Source of the DNA: Spirometra erinaceieuropaei
Lineage: Eukaryota > Platyhelminthes > Cestoda > Diphyllobothriidea > Diphyllobothriidae
Length of the DNA stretch: 64,000 bases
Assembly: GCA_902702965.1 (NCBI GenBank)
Contig: CACRXP010000010.1
Location: forward strand, 2,409,111-2,473,110
Direction: 5' to 3'
The position numbers were made by a program, and so were the translations under genes. The notes beneath the pieces are model-generated. The model had not been told where the DNA came from. It saw nothing but the letters and a program-made list of their open reading frames with translations, and made no database searches. Positions 32,391 through 42,429 of the stretch are shown here, piece by piece; the first letter of the stretch is position 1; every line of letters starts with the position of its first letter.

Positions 32391-32770
32391 GTCTGACCGT
32401 CCCGGTTCAGAACCCAGCATGACTCCCCGCCCGCATTCCTCCTCACACACTTATGATCCGCCCGTCAATGTTTGTCCTGTTGCGTTTACCAGTCTAGAGT
32501 GACTGTCCCACTCTCTCTCTCTCTCTTTTCTATTCATTTCGTCTGAAGACGGATTGGTGTCACGAACTCGAAAATTCACGAGTACAACTGGATTTTTTCC
32601 GAAGAACCTCTTCCTTTTTCATTATATCGTCTCGGAATGCATACCATTTCTAATCTGCATATATATAATGGTAGGGGGCGATCGCCGATCGTTTCTTCGG
32701 AACTCACTCGTTCCGTTGTATTATAAGGGCTCTCTCTCGAGCCCACCCAACAGCCGTATAGCGTCGCATG
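32391..32770. other. Unassigned stretch with a CT microsatellite
   Basis: A (CT)n tract lies at about 32510-32526. A short inverted pair GGGCGATCGCCGATCG is present near 32677. No gene is supported. Confidence 0.3.
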
Positions 32771-32776
32771 ATATAG

Positions 32777-32914
32777 GCAGTATGTTATTACCGACAACGA
32801 CATGGGAGACTGAAATGGCCATTTCTGGTTATTTAGCCGTCGTTAGCCAGTCGGCTAATAAGCCAGAAATGGCCATTCTAGTCTCCCTTGTCTTTGTCAA
32901 TAATAACATACTGC
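32777..32914. repeat. 138-bp hairpin (63-bp arms)
   Basis: Left arm 32777-32839 and right arm 32852-32914 are inverted copies with few mismatches, separated by a 12-base loop. Both arms contain GAAATGGCCATTTCTGG or its complement. Single arms of this motif occur near 54447, 23853, 26917 and 49505. It may be a small MITE or the source of a hairpin RNA. Confidence 0.85.
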
Positions 32915-32949
32915 ATAGGCATATATCACCATACTGATACCATCGGCTG

Positions 32950-33690
32950 CACAGCGTAGTGTCTTACAAGGACTAAATTCATCCCGTGGTCGTGTGGGGG
33001 AGGGGAGGGTGTCGTATAGCCTACCCGACACACCCCAACACGCCGGTCCGACAACCATGATATTCTTCGATCACTAAATCTGGTCTTCACCCACTCCCCC
33101 CCCTCCCCTCCATTCTCCCACTCTCTCACACAGGCCTCAACTCCTGTCCTCGTTAGGCACCTAGTGTCCACCCCCATTCAGTCTGACACGTAAACCACGC
33201 ACGTAGGCGTATCCTCAATATGAGGAGATCATGAAGGCGAGATCATTTACCGAAGGCATCGTCTGTTACTTCGCGCTGGCTGTATATTCTAACAGGTCTA
33301 CAGTGGTCCCACCTAACCGCCTAGATAGGTCATGAGTCTTCACAGCTTTCTGAACGTACCTACGCCTGTAACCCACGTGTTAGACTAAATGGGGACAGTA
33401 AAAACTTTATGTGTCTAATGAGGTCAGGAGTTCAGGCCTCTGAGAGACAATGGGAGAAGTGTGCGTGAAGACTGTACTTTACGGTCAATAGATGTCGGAC
33501 TGGTGTGTTAGAAACTGCGTCGGTAAAACATGAGACTCCTCACTGTAATGCCGTGAAATTCTCTGAACCAACATCTCCTGTGACTGAGTGAATGTCGAAA
33601 TCCGGACATTGGTAACTCCTAATCTGTCTAAAAAGCAAAACCCCAAAACTGTCCTCTTTTTTGAAAAATTCAGTCGGTAAACGTAGGTTT
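32950..33690 (+). repeat. Fold-back repeat FB2, best-preserved forward copy
   Basis: The arms 33040-33220 and 33345-33515 are inverted relative to each other: AACACGCCGGTCCGAC is answered by GTCGGACTGGTGTGTT, and CAGGCCTCAACTCCTG by CAGGAGTTCAGGCCTC. About 125 bp separate the arms. No ORF. Confidence 0.75.
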
Positions 33691-33719
33691 TCGGTGATTC
33701 ATCGTCAGGCCACTATATT

Positions 33720-34030
33720 TACATGGAGGCCGAACTTGTGAGTAATAGACAGGATTTAAGTATGTCTCAAGGGCAGGACTATTTACACACCTTGTTGTCA
33801 CGCAGTTTGTCTGACGGAGTGAGCATGCGAAGGACGGTGGAGCTGGGGTGGGGTGTGCTAGAAGAGGAGGGATTCGGTTATGAACGCTGTTTTTATGTCA
33901 AACACGCGGAGTGCGTGAGACTCTTCTCAGGGCGTAAGGGCGACATGCCATCAGCACTTGGATTTGGGGTCGGCCACGGAAGACAGACTGCCTGTGTCAA
34001 CGTCTTCTGACAAGAAAGAGAGCTGGATTC
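33720..34030 (-). repeat. 3' flank of the GIY-YIG relic, copy 2
   Basis: Matches 54540-54770 (ACGCGGAGTGCGTGAGACTCT, GGTCGGCCACGGAAGACAGA). In both places it lies just downstream, on the minus strand, of the GIY-YIG frame, so it is probably that element's 3' untranslated part. Confidence 0.55.
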
Positions 34031-34031
34031 C

Positions 34032-34427
34032 TTAATCGAATGGCCACCACCTCGGCTGTTTTAGCCGCCGTTTTTGTAGGTCTTTAGAGAAGTGTGCTGG
34101 CGTCCGGTAGATAACTTCATAGGTTTCTTTGGCGTCGACTTGGTGGTTCGTGCCGATTAGATGTACGAGAATTGAATTTGGAATCGATAGATTTTCCCCT
34201 CTAACTAACCAGGTAGCCATAGGTTCGCGTACCCTCTTTTTTAGACGCCTCGTTGTACGCCCACCGTATCCCGCTGCGCAGCATTGGGTGAATGAGTAAA
34301 TACACATCGATTTGGCCTGCAACGGCAGTCGGTCTTTGTCCCCTCCCCCCAGCCGTAGTAGAGAAGAGGAGAGAGTGATGTGAATGCAGCGAAAGTCGAC
34401 CACCACTACAAAATACTTCACGCGCAA
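34032..34427 (-). pseudogene. GIY-YIG endonuclease domain (probable PLE, lineage 2), best copy
   Basis: Minus-strand frame of 131 codons without an internal stop. It reads KDRLPLQAKSMCIYSF, then AGYGGRTTRRLKKRVRE, then SIPNSILVHLIGTNHQVDAKE. CIYSF is the GIY strand; the YIG strand has become YGG; the Arg-rich helix is kept. The end (KRRLKQPRWWPFD) looks frame-shifted relative to the expected KTAEVVA. The ATG at the start is not biologically meaningful, because the domain normally ends a longer polyprotein. No RT is found upstream. Confidence 0.65.
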
Positions 34428-34434
34428 GTCAACG

Positions 34435-34870
34435 TCCGGCTGCCTAACATGCCGTGGGGCGCACGATGGGCATCGTCGGTAACGGCAGCTGCAATGTCAG
34501 TTTATCATCTGACCGCAGGGTGATGTACTATCCCACAGTAGACGGCCAATATACCGCACGGCCTAAATACCGTCAGCTGCCATATTTTGTGTTGAACTAC
34601 TGTGGAGACGATAGAGAGGACAGGATAGAGAAGGCGATCGTCCAAGTGGTGTATTTTGTGCCCGACATAAACAAACGTCCACTGTCGCAGCCAAATAATG
34701 CAGTTTGGGAGTCTGCGCATTCTTCTACTGCAACTTCTTCTGCTGGCGGTGCTTTCGAAAATCAGCAGAATCCGTCCTTGCACACTCAGCAAATGAATGC
34801 ATACCTTCTGACTGGGGTTCTTACATGCGATTTCATGTTTGAATTGGAAAAGTGATTTCTAACTAGCATG
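34435..34870. repeat. Repeat adjoining the GIY-YIG relic
   Basis: Matches 55160-55560, including CAGTTTGGGAGTCTGCGCATTC and TTTCGAAAATCAGCAGAATCC. It carries frames on both strands, but none is kept between the copies. Confidence 0.5.
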
Positions 34871-34890
34871 CAACGCTTACTTGTCTGGTG

Positions 34891-35043
<153 letters not shown>

Positions 35044-35250
35044 CCTAACTTACTGGCCAAAAGGCCCATCGAATAATATGGTTATTCGAAATTTGTTTGA
35101 ATATCATATGATCAATACGTCTGATAATCCTCATCAGTAGCAAGTATGGAGGGATCCTCCAGCATTCGAGATCTCCAAAAATGGAATACGCTGGTAGGAA
35201 ATACCCACAGAATTGAAACGTCGGCGAAGATCATCACATATGCGGCCGTC
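35044..35250. repeat. Dispersed repeat C, copy 4 (left part)
   Basis: Matches 7160-7345: GCCTAACTTACTGGCCAA, TGGTTATTC, TTTGTTTGAATATCATATGATC. Confidence 0.6.
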
Positions 35251-35515
35251 CACAGTCCTGCTCGTCAATTTGTGTCGCTGCCCTTCTGCCTACACCACGC
35301 GACATTTGTCATAACTCCCCTGTGGTCTTGAAGCCAATCAACGGGACTCCTTCGCTGATTGGTTACAGGTGGACACAATGAATCAGTGGGTGACAACAGG
35401 AAGTGCACACACACGGGACGCAAGATAGACCTGGATTGGAAGGGTTGAGATCGGTTGATGATCACCAACTTGCTTTATGACAGAATGTGGGTAACCGAAT
35501 TCTCCGTATCGCGGT

Positions 35516-35858
35516 TGTGGCAGTTCGCGTCTCCTCGCCCTCCGCCTTCGTCATGCTGCCGTCCTGTCCTCCTCACACTTCGTGTCGATACGCTGCTGGG
35601 ACGCGCGAGTACTCGAAGTCAATCAACGCTGTCCCCACTCTGATTGGCTGGCGACGTGGAGACAACGAAGGGCGCACACACGCGCTGAACACCCTGAAGG
35701 CGGACACCGACAACAGCTTGCTTGGAGCGCGCCCGCAGCGACTGCCTACAGAGCCCTTGTGTACGCACTTCCTCAGGCAGTAAAGGTCGTCCAACTGAAA
35801 CTGTCTTTCCTGACTTTTGATTGGGAACCTTTATCTTGTCGACCACACAACATTCGAC
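35516..35858 (+). mobile_element. 344-bp non-autonomous element G, copy 1
   Basis: Starts TGTGGCAGTTCGCGTC and ends CGACCACACAACATTCGAC. Other copies are at 50390-50733 (reverse) and 51733-52091. Translated frames on both strands stay open in two copies, but the proteins have no recognisable motif. Relatively GC-rich; the class is unknown. Confidence 0.65.
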
Positions 35859-35984
35859 ATGGTCACATCAGATGACGTAGTAAAATGGAGTTGAAAACAA
35901 AATGGGAATTCGTGATGAGTTTGCATTTACGTGTCACGTCATGGTCATGTCGGGGTTATCAATATCACAGTAGCATCAATGACC

Positions 35985-36250
35985 TAAGCTGTTAAGGGGA
36001 AGACGTTACTTACTCGAGGCTACGGTGCGAGAAAGCAAAAACAAACCTCTTGGATCCCTTTGAGCATCGACTCGGGATCGCCCTCGATGGGAAATCGCCT
36101 GAATTACTCAAAACGATCTCTTCCAAAGCAGTCAGTGGTAGGTAAGGCCGAGTTCCGACTTCCGTTTCCAATTATTTAATAAATCCAGGTGGTTATTCTA
36201 GAAATAACCTGGCAGTGAGCTTGTTTACTATGTTCGTTTTGTATAAAAAC
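35985..36250. repeat. Dispersed repeat C, copy 5
   Basis: TTAAGGGGAAGACGTTACTTACTCGAGGCTAC and AACGATCTCTTCCAAAGCAGTC match 7350-7500 and 11990-12140. Confidence 0.55.
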
Positions 36251-36359
36251 GCGCGTTCCCTAATAATGTTACACATTGAACTGACAATGCAACAATTTCA
36301 AGCGTTCGCATTCTGTACTACACTAAAAATGATAAGGGTATGGTTTGTACCCGTGTTAT

Positions 36360-37056
36360 GTCTAATAGTACACAGCATTTGCTACTGCATGGCGTTGTTC
36401 GATTACGTTTTGTCTCCCGCGTACCAATTAGACTTGGCCGGCGTGTTTTAAAGGCCGGTGCTATTGCCCTTGCAAGCAACCGCCCCGAGAACTAGACGCT
36501 GCAGAAATGTCTTTATAGACTCATTAGTGTGCCTCTCAATCCGGATGTGTCAGATGTCATGCGAAAGTATTGTCCACGATCAAGGACATGCCAAAGACTG
36601 GGTATCTCGAGAGTACTTTATGCTGGTTTTTCGGAAATTTGTTTCTGATGCCGAAATCCTCGATAATAACGACATTTTTCATTACATTTACCTACATACC
36701 TATTCGTAAGCCATGTATCTTTACATTTTTAGACGTGTATTTTCTTATCAATCATTCTTACCGCCACCTAGATTTCATTGTCGTACCTCCTTCTTGTTGT
36801 TTCTTTTACAATTTATTAAATTCTTGACAGTTATTGCGTCTACTGGTATAGATCTCAGACTGCGTTATTTGCAGGTCCGATTACCGTCTGCGGCAAACTT
36901 CAATTGGTCGCCATTTCCTCTCGAACCCGGGCTTCCGTTATCCAGTTGACAGCGATTTATTCAGTTGCCTGAGTTGTCTTGACCACCGTTTTTGGTTAGC
37001 TTTGCGAATTCGTACGCTTGCTCACTGTTTACGTTCTAAGCGCAGTAGAAGGCTTC
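36360..37056. repeat. Dispersed repeat E, copy 2 (left flank of the PLE)
   Basis: Matches 18345-19176. It ends at CGATGTTG (37057-37064), where the PLE is inserted. Confidence 0.7.
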
Positions 37057-37115
37057 CGATGTTGCCATTAGAAGCGAAGGGACGACCTCCAGGAGACACG
37101 ATCATCGCTACAAGA

Positions 37116-37171
37116 GCTTTATTCGCCTGTCGTTTCGGATTCCTGATCGAACCCATCATCAGAGACAAAAG
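37116..37171 (-). ncRNA. Hammerhead ribozyme motif, minus strand, GUC changed to GAC
   Basis: On the minus strand: TCT, CTGATGA (37162-37156), stem II GGGTTC/GAATCC around a GATCAG loop, then GAAACGAC where active copies read GAAACGTC. The stem I partner AGGC and the distal AAAGC are present. The altered cleavage triplet should block or weaken cleavage. Confidence 0.6.
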
Positions 37172-37259
37172 TAGATACGTCAAAGGAGCTGACGAACTAT
37201 CAGATACAGGTTTTACGGCACGAAGCTTTATTCAACACGGCTGACGCCAAACCTGTTAG

Positions 37260-38178
37260 CATGATTGCAGCGGTGGAATCAATCCTTAAACAGACGGAGA
37301 CAACGGAGGGCACTAACAGCCTCATCCGACACCAAGCGTCATCCCTCCTAATGGTCCACAGGCCGCGGGAAATGCTTTCCGAGGTCGAGCGTGATGCGCT
37401 TAGAAAACCCAAGGCCGACAAAGACCTAGACCTCGTGCGGTTTCTACAAAGCAAATAGGATGAAACGGAGAATCGTCTTGGGCACGCCCAAAATCTTAAG
37501 CTCCTGAAGTTCTGTCTTAGGACGTACTTCACGTTTGATCGGACAATCTACGAACAGGTGAAGGGCACGCTAATGGGTTTTGCCGATTTCGGGATTCATT
37601 GCCGAGGCGGCCCTACAACGGTAAGAGTCGCTGACCACAGACCGAAGTTGTCGGTCCGGTATGTGGATGATACCTTTGTCGTTATGTAACGGGAAAAGGT
37701 GATGACATCCAAAGAACATCTCAACGTCGCGCTCCCGGACATTCAATTTACGGTGGAGGAAAAAGAGAATGAACATCTGACCTTCCTAGATGTCCTTGTA
37801 TGCTGCAAAGATTGTGACGGCCTATGGACCACAGTGTTCAGGGAAGCGACAAATACGATGCAAGTACTGAACTTCAACAGCAACCATCCAAACAGCCACA
37901 AAAGCAGTTGTGTGAGGAGGTTCTATCGGCGTATCGAAACGCACTGCAATGAACCGAGCTACAAAGCCCCCGACGGATCCTCAAAGCCAATGGCTTCCCG
38001 CGCAACTTCGTCAACCGGTGCATACGTGAAAGGGACAAAAGGCCTAACTGCAGGGACCCCAAATTTTGGCGAGCAGTTCCGTATGTTAAGAAGGTTTTGG
38101 GAGCTGTCGGCCGCCTTTTCGCACCATTTGGGGTTGGAGTTGCACATAGACCGGAGGCAACCATCAGACGTTAGATAA
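37260..38178 (+). pseudogene. PLE reverse transcriptase, C-terminal half, broken
   Basis: Frames follow one another with interruptions. 37261-37458 ends FLQSK then TAG where the paralogue at 56 kb has a Tyr codon. The next part reads DETENRLGHAQ, LKFCLRTYFTF and EQVKGTLMG; the catalytic strand is YVDDTFVVM, followed by TAA at 37687-37689. Then 37699-38178 continues HLNVALPDIQFTVEE, LTFLDVLVCCKDC, NFNSNHPNSH and RFYRRIETHC. Motifs ahead of the palm (including the first catalytic Asp) are deleted. PLE RTs prime on chromosomal DNA; this one is inactive. Confidence 0.8.
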
Positions 38179-38560
38179 TGAAACTGAAAGGCCAGCTGCC
38201 ACGGCAAGAAATGTCTGGAGTCGTTTATCGGATCTGGTGTAGTTGCGGACAAAGCAACTACGTCGGAGAAAGCAGAAGACAACTCCGAACGCGAATGTCC
38301 GAATACGCTGCAGCCGTGCGGAGAAATGATGCCAGTTTTCAGGCTGGGGTTTAATCGACGAGATACGGCCACACAACCAAATTCCACGAGGCTGAAATTC
38401 TCGAACCAAGAGCTATTTAAGTCATGATTTGCTGGCTCCCAATCAATCAACAAGTGCACCGACCTTCCCTTTCCATACTCAGTGCTGAGACTTTGCCTAG
38501 GCGGAGTAATGAGGCACGCGGAGAGCGCACAGGGGAACAGTGTTTTCAACGCCAGCGTCG
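38179..38560 (+). pseudogene. PLE GIY-YIG endonuclease domain, copy 1
   Basis: In frame from MKLKGQLPRQ at 38178: SGVVYRIWCSCGQSNYVGES, then RRQLRTRMSEYAAAVRRNDA, a stop near 38353, then TRYGHT and FHEAEILE. VVY and YVG stand for GIY and YIG, and the Arg of the LRTRM helix is present. It lies directly behind the RT fragment, as in all PLEs with this domain. A 280-codon antisense frame covering it is a shadow. Confidence 0.8.
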
Positions 38561-38719
38561 CTGGATCAGATGGTTGAGCAATCATCACACCAACATCCAA
38601 CACACGTAACGGCGCGAATATCGACCATGAAATCATCATCAGGGAGTCACGGTGGCATGACGACTGCATCCTATAAATACTGCAGTCCCTTGTGCATGAA
38701 CCATCTCTATCTACTTTTG

Positions 38720-38775
38720 TCTGCGATGATGGGTTCGAGCAGGAATCCGAAAGGAATGACGAATAAAGCTCTTGT
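38720..38775 (+). ncRNA. Decayed hammerhead motif at the 3' end of PLE copy 1
   Basis: GTCTGCGATGATGGGTTCGAGCAGGAATCCGAAAGG keeps stem II and loop, but CTGATGA is broken and GAAACGTC reads GAAAGGAATGAC. The same GAAAGG form occurs at 58425, so it marks a sub-lineage. Confidence 0.5.
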
Positions 38776-38814
38776 CCGGGTGATCGCGTCTCCTTCTTCA
38801 CACTTACGATGTTG

Positions 38815-39165
38815 TTTTACATTTTTCTCACTATCAATTTCTCGATTTCCTTTTGTGTGAGTCCGAAGGCTCTACCCGTATAAACTCTATTACCACCGTC
38901 CCCATTAGACAGGATCCTAAGGTTCTCCGTTGCTGACCCCGGGGACCAACGATGCCCTCACCCTTAATATGCCGTCTGGTTTCTGTTGTTATATAATAGA
39001 AATGTGGTGGTATACATCAGCATCAACCCACTCTTGCTCCTAGTGAGTAAAGCTTTCATTCCCTGGACTATCTTCTCGACTCGTAATTTTTAAGCTAGAA
39101 CTCTTTCCTCGGCGTCGTGTGGCGCCGTCATCCGTCTGGACGGATGTTAATGGCCCTATCAGCTG
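38815..39165. repeat. Repeat E right part and repeat D (right flank of the PLE)
   Basis: Matches 19185-19520 without the PLE in between. Confidence 0.7.
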
Positions 39166-39169
39166 CAAA

Positions 39170-40078
39170 TGCATTTGTGTGAGGACGCTCTATCGGCGTA
39201 TCGAAACGCACTGCAGTGAACCGAACTACAAAGCCCCCGACAGGTCTTCAAAGCCAATGGTTACCTGAGCAACTTCGTCAACCATTGCATACGCAAAAGG
39301 GACCAAAGGACAAACCGTACGGATTCAAAATTTTCACGAGCGCATCCGTATGTCAAGAAGGTTTCGGGAGCTGTCGGCCGCCTTCTCGCACCATTTGGGG
39401 TTGGAGTTGCACATAGACCGGGGGCAACCATCAGAGGTTAGATAATGAAACCGAAAGGCCAGCTGCCACGGAAAGAAACGTCTGGAGTCGGTTATCGGAT
39501 CTGGTGCGGTTGCGGACAAAGCATCTACGTCGAAGATGGCAGAGGACAGCTTCGAATGCGAATGGCCGAATATGCTGAAGTAGTGCGGAGAAATGATGCC
39601 AGCTCTCAAGTTTCGGCTCCTTCGAAGAGATTCGGCCACACATTCAAATTCGACGAAGCCGAAATTCTCGCTGGAGATGACAACCGCATGAGCCACGCTT
39701 CTGCTTGAGTCATGGTTCATTTGCTCCCAGTCAATCAGTAAGTGCAACCACCTTCCCCTCCATATTCCATGGTGAGACTTCGTCTAGGAGGAGTAATTAG
39801 CCACGCGGGGAGCGCACAGGTGAACACTGTTCCCAACGTCATGGTCGGTGGATCAGAGCAATCATCACACCAGGTCCAAAGGACGTGATGAAATTGCAGC
39901 AATTAACGGCGCGAATACCGACTATCAAACAATCATCAGGGCATCACGGTGGCATGGCAACTGCAGTCCCTTGTGCATGAACCACCCGTATCTGCTTTCG
40001 TCTCTGATGATGGGTTCGAGCAGGAATCCGAAACGTCAGGCTGATAAAGCTCTTGTCCAAGCGATCGTGCCTCCTCCG
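39170..40078 (+). pseudogene. Penelope-like element copy 2, 5'-truncated
   Basis: Begins inside the RT-to-nuclease linker (CVRTLYRRIETHC at about 39177). From 39445 a frame of 87 codons gives MKPKGQLPRKETSGVGYRIWCGCGQSIYVEDG, then LRMRMAEYAEVVRRNDA, GHTFKFDEAEILA and DDNRMSHAS, i.e. most of the GIY-YIG domain with YVE in place of YVG. It ends after an apparently complete hammerhead (39994-40050). The sequence beyond 40080 is the same as behind copy 1. Confidence 0.8.
39994..40050 (+). ncRNA. Hammerhead ribozyme, best copy (PLE 3' end)
   Basis: All conserved parts are present: CTGATGA (40004-40010), stem II GGGTTC (40012-40017) with GAATCC (40024-40029), GAA (40030-40032), and A-C-G-U followed by C40037. 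Cleavage is predicted after C40037. Stem I pairs GTCT (40000-40003) with AGGC (40038-40041), then after an internal loop GCTTT (39994-39998) with AAAGC (40046-40050). Stem III would be only ACGU, which is self-complementary, so it should act as a dimer. One extra U (40011) separates the core from stem II. Hammerheads of this kind are known from animal PLEs. Confidence 0.8.
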
Positions 40079-40430
40079 TCACGCGTCCGATGTTATTTAC
40101 GTTTTTTTCTCACTATCAATTTCTCGATTTCCTTGTTTGTGCGTCCTTACAATCTCTATTACTACCATTCCCTTTAGATTGGGTCCTAAGTTCATCTGTT
40201 GCTGACCCCGGGGACCAACCATAACCTCGCCCTAAATATGCCGTCTGGTTTCTGTAGTTATATAATAGAACTGAGATGATATGCATCAGCATCAACCGCC
40301 TCTTGCCCCGAGTGGGTAGAGCATTCATGCCCTGGACTATCTTCTCGACTCGTGATTTTAAGCCATGAACTCGTGCCTCAACGTCGGTTGGCGCCGTCAT
40401 CCCTCTGGACAGACTTTAATTATCAGTGTG
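40079..40430. repeat. Repeat E right part and repeat D, third copy
   Basis: Matches 38805-39160 from CGATGTTATTTACG on. Confidence 0.6.
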
Positions 40431-41090
40431 TTCTCCTGCAATAGCACCTCTTCTGGTCACATGACCGGCGTCGGTAAAAACAGATTTACGTTATCTCAGA
40501 TTGTAGGATCGGCAACTCTAATCCAGCGGTAAGAGGTGGGATTATCGATCGAGACTAGAGCATCACATCAGGCCGCTACAATGATGGCACGCGGCGTGTC
40601 ACAAGCGGATCCCGTGACTGAGGGAGAGAATTGTGCTGTCTCATTGGAAACTCTGCATATTAACAGCATCATCTGCATAGCACCGCGTCTTCTACAGTCT
40701 AACTTCATCCCGGGGGGGTGGTGATGGGAGAGTCGGGTGTCTTGCCCGACAGACACTAACGCGCCAGTCCGACAACCGTGGCACCCTCTTGTTTGCTAAG
40801 TCTGGTCTTCATTCTCTCCCCACCCACTGTCTCTCATAGGCCTCAACCCCTGACCTCGTTAGGCACCTAAATTTCCGACTCTCCCCCTCCCCATGCAGTC
40901 TGTCACGTAAGCCACGGTGGTAGGAGTACTGGCAATATGATGAAATTCTGAAAGCGAGATCATTTACCAGTGGATCGTCTGTTAATGCATGTCAGCTGGA
41001 AATTCTGAAACAGTGGTCCCACTTGACCGTCTAGATGTGTTGTGAATCTTTGCAACATTCAGAACGAATCTGCGTCGGTACCTTTCGTTT
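40431..41090 (+). repeat. Dispersed repeat B and FB2 copy
   Basis: Matches 19540-20060 and 43500-43950, including GATGGCACGCGGCGTGTCAC and CGACAGACACTAACGCGCCAG. Confidence 0.65.
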
Positions 41091-41660
41091 CCTACTGCAT
41101 GGGTGCGGTTGAAGCTATATATGCCGGACTACGTCAGGAGGAGTGTAGGTGAAAACTGTACGCCATGATCATTAGATGTCATTTGTGTCGAACCAGTGCG
41201 TCAGGGGTTGTTTCAGTAAAAGTAAAAACTCCTCTCTGTAACGCCGAGAAATTCTTTAAACGGACATCACTTTTGACTAAATGAATGTAGAAATCCTGAT
41301 ATTGGTAAATCCTCCTTTGACTGAAATGCAAAAACCCAAAGACCGCCTTTTTTCTCACAAAAATCTGTCGTTTTTACAGCAAGCCGCATTTCCAAATCTA
41401 GTATGTCGAACGATTGAGGCTGCGTAGGGAAAACGGAGAGAGAGAGAGAGAGAGTGGGTGTCCACCGTGTGATGACCAAAAATTCAGCAAACTGTTCTCA
41501 AGTGACCATGGCTCAAGAAAAAAGGGCGTGTAGACTTCCTGACTATTGAGCCACGTACGCAACGTGGGAATTCACTGGTCTCAGCGCGCACAAGCACCAT
41601 CAAAGGACGATGTCACTAATTAGCACACGCAAACAAACAAACAAACAAACTTTTTTATTG
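41091..41660. repeat. FB2 second arm and (AAAC)n tract
   Basis: Resembles 33415-33690 and 13745-14100, with GAGAGAGAGAGAGAGTGGGTG near 41440. A short (AAAC)n tract follows at about 41630-41650. Confidence 0.55.
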
Positions 41661-42120
41661 TGTAAATAAGCGATGCATCGTGCCAAAGCTGAAAAAATAT
41701 GTCGGTTTAAAGTACAAGGGCAAGTGACGATTTATTTTAAAGGAAACAACAGTTCGACCGTCGTTACTGATGATGTCCACTGTCTGCTCCACGACAGAGC
41801 GCATGGATTAGTTCGTGTGACTGACGGGCGTGATGAGAAGGGTTCAGTTGTTGGCAGAACACGCCGGCATGGATAAGGGAGATCGTCAGTCCCATCCATC
41901 TGCCGATACGCCTTACACCTGTGATATTTTCTCATACATCAAGTTCGATTCACTTGGCATCTACTGCGTGCAAATGTGCACATAGCTTAAATCGCCCTAA
42001 CAACGTCGCACCCAGAAACCCTCGGCACCAACTCCCTCTCGCCGTCCGCACCACCCAGGAGTGTGAAAACTACTCATTCGCCGCATTGTCTGCTGGCCCC
42101 GGGACTTGATTAGCGTGACC
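41661..42120. other. Unassigned stretch
   Basis: One 67-codon frame (41673-41876) without recognisable motifs. ACAGTTCGACCGTCG...GATGTCCA near 41750 resembles 63698-63728 and may be part of a retroposon end. Confidence 0.3.
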
Positions 42121-42412
42121 TCAGGCTTGGGCATCTGAGGGGATGTTAATCAACGACATGTCCCCCTACAATTGCACCCCTTCTGGTCTCGTTATCGACC
42201 TCGACCAAGTACACATTTACGCCATCATTGACCATAAGTTGGGTAACTCTAATCCAACATTCGGAGGTGGGAGTAGTGGTCGAGACCAGTGCATTTGAAT
42301 CTCACATCAACCTGTCACAATCATGGCACGCGGCAAGTCATATGCCGATCCCGAGGCTTGCGGAGAGAACTGTGCTGTCTCACTAGAAACTCTGCATACA
42401 ATTGCATATAGC
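42121..42412 (+). repeat. Dispersed repeat B, copy before PLE lineage 3
   Basis: Its last 165 bp (42240-42405) match 43495-43660 on the other side of the PLE. Confidence 0.6.
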
Positions 42413-42429
42413 TGAGCCTCCTGGGATAA

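Larger units (their letters stand above)
37057..38814 (+). mobile_element. Penelope-like element, copy 1, with 8-bp target duplication
   Basis: The element (37065-38806, 1742 bp) is flanked by CGATGTTG on both sides (37057-37064 and 38807-38814). The paralogous empty site is AGATGTTA at 19177-19184. It begins with a short inverted 3' end that carries a minus-strand hammerhead (37116-37171), then a 5'-truncated RT, the GIY-YIG domain and a decayed plus-strand hammerhead (about 38720-38771). It is not autonomous in this state. Confidence 0.85.

Noticed and set aside
33743..34030. Hammerhead-like CTGATGG on the minus strand near 33950
   Set aside because: The GAAAC part and a cleavage triplet are missing at any suitable distance.
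35582..35875. Overlapping frames of 97-98 codons in element G
   Set aside because: Several frames on both strands stay open at once owing to GC-rich composition. The copies at 50390 and 51733 carry insertions that break them.
37959..38801. Minus-strand open frame of 280 codons
   Set aside because: It lies exactly antisense to the PLE RT linker and GIY-YIG domain, and a similar antisense frame appears at 39334-39747 opposite the same domain. It reflects codon bias of the sense frame, not a gene.
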